A stretch of 64,000 bases of DNA from Exiguobacterium flavidum. Its GTDB lineage: Bacteria > Bacillota > Bacilli > Exiguobacteriales > Exiguobacteriaceae. The notes beneath the pieces were generated by a model that saw nothing but the letters and a program-made list of their open reading frames with translations, had not been told where the DNA came from and did not search any database. Position numbers and translations under genes: made by a program. Positions 61,512 through 64,000 of this stretch are shown here, piece by piece. Each line of letters starts with the position of its first letter. Within the stretch, counting starts at the first letter, position 1. The stretch is from positions 90,179 to 154,178 of the forward strand of contig NZ_QPKS01000007.1 of assembly GCF_003344535.1 (NCBI RefSeq), read 5' to 3'.

Positions 61512-62123
61512 TTATTCAAAAATTCGTTTGACGCCGTACCAGACCCGTTCGAACAGCTGATCGATCTCCTGGATCTTCCCGTTCACCCTGCCTGCACTCG
61601 CGAGGTACGCATCGCCGTCGACCGTCGTGACGTCACCGTTGACGACTCCTTCGATCCGGACATTCCCGCCCTCGACGTACAGGTCCTGGTCGACCGTCAC
61701 GCCGGCCGGTACGACGACCTCACCGTTTTGCGCCATCAATCCCGGAACATTCGTATAGGATAGATCATGTTTCTCCTGCGAGAAATAGCCGCCGAGGCTG
61801 CCAAGTGATAAAAGACAGAAAATCGATGCTGCCGCAAGCAGCGGATATTGCTTCATCTTGCTACCGAACCTTGAAGGCTTGCGTAGAAGCGGCGTCGGCG
61901 TTTCCGCCTGTTCGGGCAATCGTGCCAGCACGCGGGACGTAAAGTCCGCCGATAACCGCGGTGCAGGGAGCGCACGGATTTCCGCGTCGAGGAGCCGATA
62001 CTCTTCGAATTCTTCCATTGCGTCTGCTTCCTGCATCTCTCTTTCAAATGCCTTCCAGTCCTCTGGCGGCTGTTGTTCATCCAAGTACTCATGAATACGC
62101 TGACGCGCCTGTTCTCGTGTCAT
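61512..62123 (-). CDS. rsiW: RsiW-like anti-sigma factor without zinc-binding cysteines
   Basis: 203 residues, second gene of sigW-rsiW. The N-terminal cytoplasmic ~85 residues should bind SigW; one membrane helix (~95-113: PLLAAASIFCLLSLGSLGGYF). The zinc anti-sigma motif HxxxCxxC is missing: the region reads HEYLDEQQPPEDW...ADAMEEFEEYRLL with no cysteines. The extracytoplasmic tail (DLYVEGGNVRIEGVVNGDVTTVDGDAYLASAGRVNG) resembles bactofilin-type polymer repeats rather than a usual RsiW tail. ATG 62123 follows GAGGGAGG. Role inferred from position. Confidence 0.8.
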   Translation of the reverse strand: MTREQARQRIHEYLDEQQPPEDWKAFEREMQEADAMEEFEEYRLLDAEIRALPAPRLSADFTSRVLARLPEQAETPTPLLRKPSRFGSKMKQYPLLAAASIFCLLSLGSLGGYFSQEKHDLSYTNVPGLMAQNGEVVVPAGVTVDQDLYVEGGNVRIEGVVNGDVTTVDGDAYLASAGRVNGKIQEIDQLFERVWYGVKRIFE

Positions 62124-62136
62124 TAGAAGTCCTCCC

Positions 62137-62700
62137 TCACCGTTTGACAAATTGTTTCTTTAACGCTTCCCGACCACGGTGAATGCGTGTTTTGACTGTA
62201 GCGACAGGCAGATCCGTCATCTCACTGATTTCCTTGAGCGACAGATCCTCTACATATTTCAGGACGAGCGGCACCCGGTACTTCTCGGGCAGCATCGCAA
62301 TCGCCTGTTCCACCTCGGATCGCTGTTCCGATTCGACAGCTTGCTGTTCCGGCAGCTTATCCTTGCTCTCGAGCTGCGAGTACAGCGTAAGTCCTTCAGT
62401 ACCCGACATCTCAGCATCAAGGGAATAGTCAGGCTGTTTCTTCCGAAGCCGGTCGATTGAAACGTTCGTGACGATCCGGTAGAGCCATGTCCGGAATTTC
62501 CATTGTGCATTGTATGTGTCAATCTTCGTATAAACACGGATGAATGCTTCCTGCGTCGCGTCCTCTGCCTCCATCCGGTCACGCAAGACCCGGAATGCGA
62601 CGAGAAACGCGCCGTCCTTATAGAGGTCGACGAGCGCGGCGAACGCGTCGCGGTCTCCTCCCTTCACCCGCTCGATCAAGCGAAGTGTCGTTTCTTCCAC
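62137..62700 (-). CDS. sigW: ECF sigma factor SigW
   Basis: Directs transcription of envelope-stress genes. 187 residues, the same length as B. subtilis SigW. Region 2 (~10-75) has RDRMEAEDATQEAFIRVYTKIDTYNAQWKFRTWLYRIVTNVSIDRLRKKQ; region 4 (~125-183) has AIAMLPEKYRVPLVLKYVEDLSLKEISEMTDLPVATVKTRIHRGREALKK. GTG 62700 follows GGGGGG at about 9 bases. Its promoter is a SigW-type sequence. Gene order with rsiW, cdaA, cdaR, glmM and glmS matches Bacillus. Confidence 0.95.
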   Translation of the reverse strand: MEETTLRLIERVKGGDRDAFAALVDLYKDGAFLVAFRVLRDRMEAEDATQEAFIRVYTKIDTYNAQWKFRTWLYRIVTNVSIDRLRKKQPDYSLDAEMSGTEGLTLYSQLESKDKLPEQQAVESEQRSEVEQAIAMLPEKYRVPLVLKYVEDLSLKEISEMTDLPVATVKTRIHRGREALKKQFVKR

Positions 62701-62736
62701 TATTAATACCCCCCGCTCTATGCGGTCATTCTCTTA

Positions 62737-62762
62737 TACGAGAACATCCGATAAATGTTTCA
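62737..62762 (-). promoter_or_regulatory. SigW-type autoregulatory promoter
   Basis: Minus-strand TGAAAC (62762-62757), 16-base spacer, CGTA (62740-62737), exactly the SigW consensus TGAAAC-N16-CGTA, about 37 bases upstream of the sigW start. Confidence 0.88.
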
Positions 62763-62781
62763 CTTCACTTCGAATTGTAAC

Positions 62782-62818
62782 AAAAAAATCTTGAACTCCC
62801 CTAAAAGAGTTCAAGATC
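62782..62818 (-). terminator. Terminator of the arginase gene
   Basis: Minus-strand ATCTTGAACTC pairs with AGTTCAAGAT, then seven T. Confidence 0.93.
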
Positions 62819-62824
62819 ATCCCA

Positions 62825-63733
62825 TTATTTTACCAGTCGGTGAGATTGCATATACTCAAGCAGATTATCGATCAATCCGTTCGTTACGATGGCCGTCCCG
62901 TTTCCTTCCTCAAGGAGCGGGTTCACTTCGACGAATTCCGCCGCGATGAATCTGGCATGATCCGCACAGTGTTTGAGAACGACTTGTGCGTCTTCGAGCG
63001 AGATGCCGTCTGCGACTGGAGTCCCGATTCCCTGGACGATGCTCGGGTCGAGACCGTCGAGGTCGAAACTGAGATAGAAATGGTCGGCCACCTCTTCAAG
63101 ATAGCGTACGGCTTCCTCCATGATCGCTTCCATGCCTCTCTCGCGGATGTCGTTCATCCCGTAGACCCGGATACCCCGTTCTTCAATCAATTGTTGTTCG
63201 CCTGGATCGACATCGCGCAGACCGATGTAGACGATCTGTTCAGGCAGCAACTTTGCTCCTGCACCGCCTACAGAGACGAGGCGTTCTTCGCCTTCTCCAA
63301 TTGCGACGGCAAGCGGCATCCCATGAATGTTACCTGACGGCGAAGAGTCCGGCGTGTTCAAATCCGCATGCGCATCGAACCAGATAACTCCAAGGCGCGG
63401 TGTCGCCTGCTTCAGTCCTGCGATCGTCCCGATCGCCATACTGTGATCGCCGCCGACGAGCAGCGGAAACTTCCCTTGATCGACTGCGTCGCGGACGAGA
63501 TGGTGCAAGTCATTCGTCGTGTGCAGAACGCCTTCTAAGCGCTTAAGCGATGTATCTTCTTCCCAGACTGCTCTTTCAGGAAGTACGGCTGCTTCTCCGA
63601 ATCGTTCGATGCTTTCCCCGTAGCGCTCGAATGTCTCGAAAAGTCCTGCCTCCTCGACTGCCTTCGGTCCAAGATCCGTTCCCCGTTTTCCTTGACCGTA
63701 CCAATATGGCACACTGATGTACGCAATGTTCAT
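62825..63733 (-). CDS. rocF: Arginase
   Basis: Hydrolyses L-arginine to ornithine and urea in the cytosol. 302 residues. Binuclear manganese site motifs GGDHSMAIG, WFDAHADLNTPDSSPSGNIHGMPLA and SFDLDGLDPSIVQGIGTPV are complete, and the arginase-specific SPSGNIHG separates it from agmatinases. ATG 63733 follows AAAGGGG. No ornithine-handling roc genes are adjacent. It sits between the tRNA gene and sigW, as in Bacillus relatives. Confidence 0.95.
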   Translation of the reverse strand: MNIAYISVPYWYGQGKRGTDLGPKAVEEAGLFETFERYGESIERFGEAAVLPERAVWEEDTSLKRLEGVLHTTNDLHHLVRDAVDQGKFPLLVGGDHSMAIGTIAGLKQATPRLGVIWFDAHADLNTPDSSPSGNIHGMPLAVAIGEGEERLVSVGGAGAKLLPEQIVYIGLRDVDPGEQQLIEERGIRVYGMNDIRERGMEAIMEEAVRYLEEVADHFYLSFDLDGLDPSIVQGIGTPVADGISLEDAQVVLKHCADHARFIAAEFVEVNPLLEEGNGTAIVTNGLIDNLLEYMQSHRLVK

Positions 63734-63767
63734 CTGACGTATCCCCTTTACGCATTTTGATACCCTT

Positions 63768-63797
63768 ATTGTAAGCGGTAACAAAAAGATGGTTCAA
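63768..63797 (-). promoter_or_regulatory. Promoter of the arginase gene
   Basis: Minus-strand TTGAAC (63797-63792), 18-base spacer, TACAAT (63773-63768), about 35 bases before the start codon. Confidence 0.65.
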
Positions 63798-63830
63798 CTC
63801 GACAAAAACGCGCATGTTTATACACAAAGA

Positions 63831-63860
63831 GAGCACCGTGAAGGGAATCACGGTGCTCAG
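63831..63860 (-). terminator. Hairpin downstream of the tRNA gene
   Basis: An 11-bp perfect stem GAGCACCGTGA/TCACGGTGCTC, 6-base loop, short TCTTTG tract on the minus strand; backup terminator. Confidence 0.65.
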
Positions 63861-63889
63861 GTCGTACGTACTCTGGTTTGGCATTCCAT

Positions 63890-63921
63890 TAAAAAGAAAA
63901 AACTTAAGCGATTGCTTAAGA
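63890..63921 (-). terminator. Terminator of the tRNA operon
   Basis: Minus-strand CTTAAGC-AATC-GCTTAAG followed by a run of T, directly after the tRNA 3' end. Confidence 0.85.
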
Positions 63922-63937
63922 TCTCAGGAAAAAAGAT

Positions 63938-64000
63938 TGGTGGAGCCTAGCGGGATCGAACCGCTGACCTCCTGCGTGCAAGGCAGGCGCTCTCCCAGCT
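63938..64000 (-). tRNA. tRNA-Ala (anticodon UGC), 3' part, cut by window edge
   Basis: Minus-strand tRNA reading from the right edge. The encoded CCA end and acceptor GGCTCCA lie at 63938-63947, the T arm GCGG-TTCGATC-CCGC follows, and the anticodon arm CCTGC-CTTGCAC-GCAGG shows anticodon TGC. The 5' acceptor strand is outside the window. Its position upstream of the arginase/sigW block fits a Bacillales tRNA or rRNA cluster. Confidence 0.93.

Noticed and set aside
1..64000. CRISPR arrays, insertion sequences, prophage or integrase genes
   Set aside because: No regularly spaced direct repeats, transposase motifs or phage-like gene runs were seen in either strand.

Overview
The window looks like chromosomal DNA of a Bacillales-type Bacillota, most likely an Exiguobacterium-like bacterium. 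The reasons are AGGAGG-type ribosome sites with frequent GTG and TTG starts, the gene order sigW-rsiW-cdaA-cdaR-glmM-glmS beside an arginase gene, pta next to hemQ, a glmS ribozyme, a lysine riboswitch and a tarIJ teichoic-acid locus. The genus is an inference from gene content and the moderate GC content; the phylum-level call is firm. No phage, transposase or CRISPR array was seen. Most of the window is ordinary core and accessory chromosome.

Layout. 1-9 kb: an amino acid permease cut by the left edge with a CcpA-type cre over its promoter, a diguanylate cyclase, pta, hemQ, a 49-codon gene, two small membrane proteins, a UbiB-type kinase and a CDF transporter. 8.6-21 kb: a VOC protein, an operon with a nuclease, a DCC thioredoxin-like protein and an unusual SDR, a YwdI-like protein, a Gfo/Idh/MocA oxidoreductase with glpD, a YfnA-type permease, a DUF2252 kinase-like protein, msrAB, gldA, and lysP behind a lysine riboswitch. 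21.6-25.5 kb: a MarR regulator, a second membrane diguanylate cyclase, a membrane protein, then an 830-base stretch holding the decayed end of a siderophore ABC ATPase and a Fur-controlled promoter, then a nitroreductase. 25.6-30.5 kb: tarI-tarJ diverging from a CDP-polyol phosphotransferase and a membrane acyltransferase. 30.6-33.6 kb: an MFS pump, DUF4385, GNAT and TetR.

33.7-37.9 kb is a complete tryptophan-to-anthranilate operon (kynU, a permease, kynA, kynB) facing a TetR repressor across a perfect 17-bp palindrome. 38-41.4 kb holds cydDC without cydAB. 41.5-51.5 kb holds hydrolases, a dynamin-like GTPase, a lipoprotein, a Crp/Fnr regulator between two YdcZ/DUF606 small transporters, YjdM, PPK2, and a run of Nudix, APH-like, GNAT and Eis-like genes. 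51.7-55.6 kb holds three small regulator-plus-membrane modules: PadR with a split permease, DUF2975 with an Xre regulator, and ArsR with a second YdcZ/DUF606 pair. 55.7-64 kb is the envelope-homeostasis block (glmS with ribozyme, glmM, cdaR, cdaA, rsiW, sigW), arginase, and the 3' part of a tRNA-Ala gene.

How the parts work together. glmS and glmM make the UDP-GlcNAc precursor, CdaA/CdaR make c-di-AMP, and SigW/RsiW sense envelope stress from a promoter that SigW itself should recognise. Three small-molecule control elements are readable in the DNA: the lysine riboswitch, the glmS ribozyme and the cre site. The most interesting less-described items are the two independent YdcZ/DUF606 pairs with different regulator families, one led by an apparently leaderless arsR gene; the RsiW-like protein without the usual zinc cysteines; and the iron-uptake gene relic beside a still intact Fur promoter.
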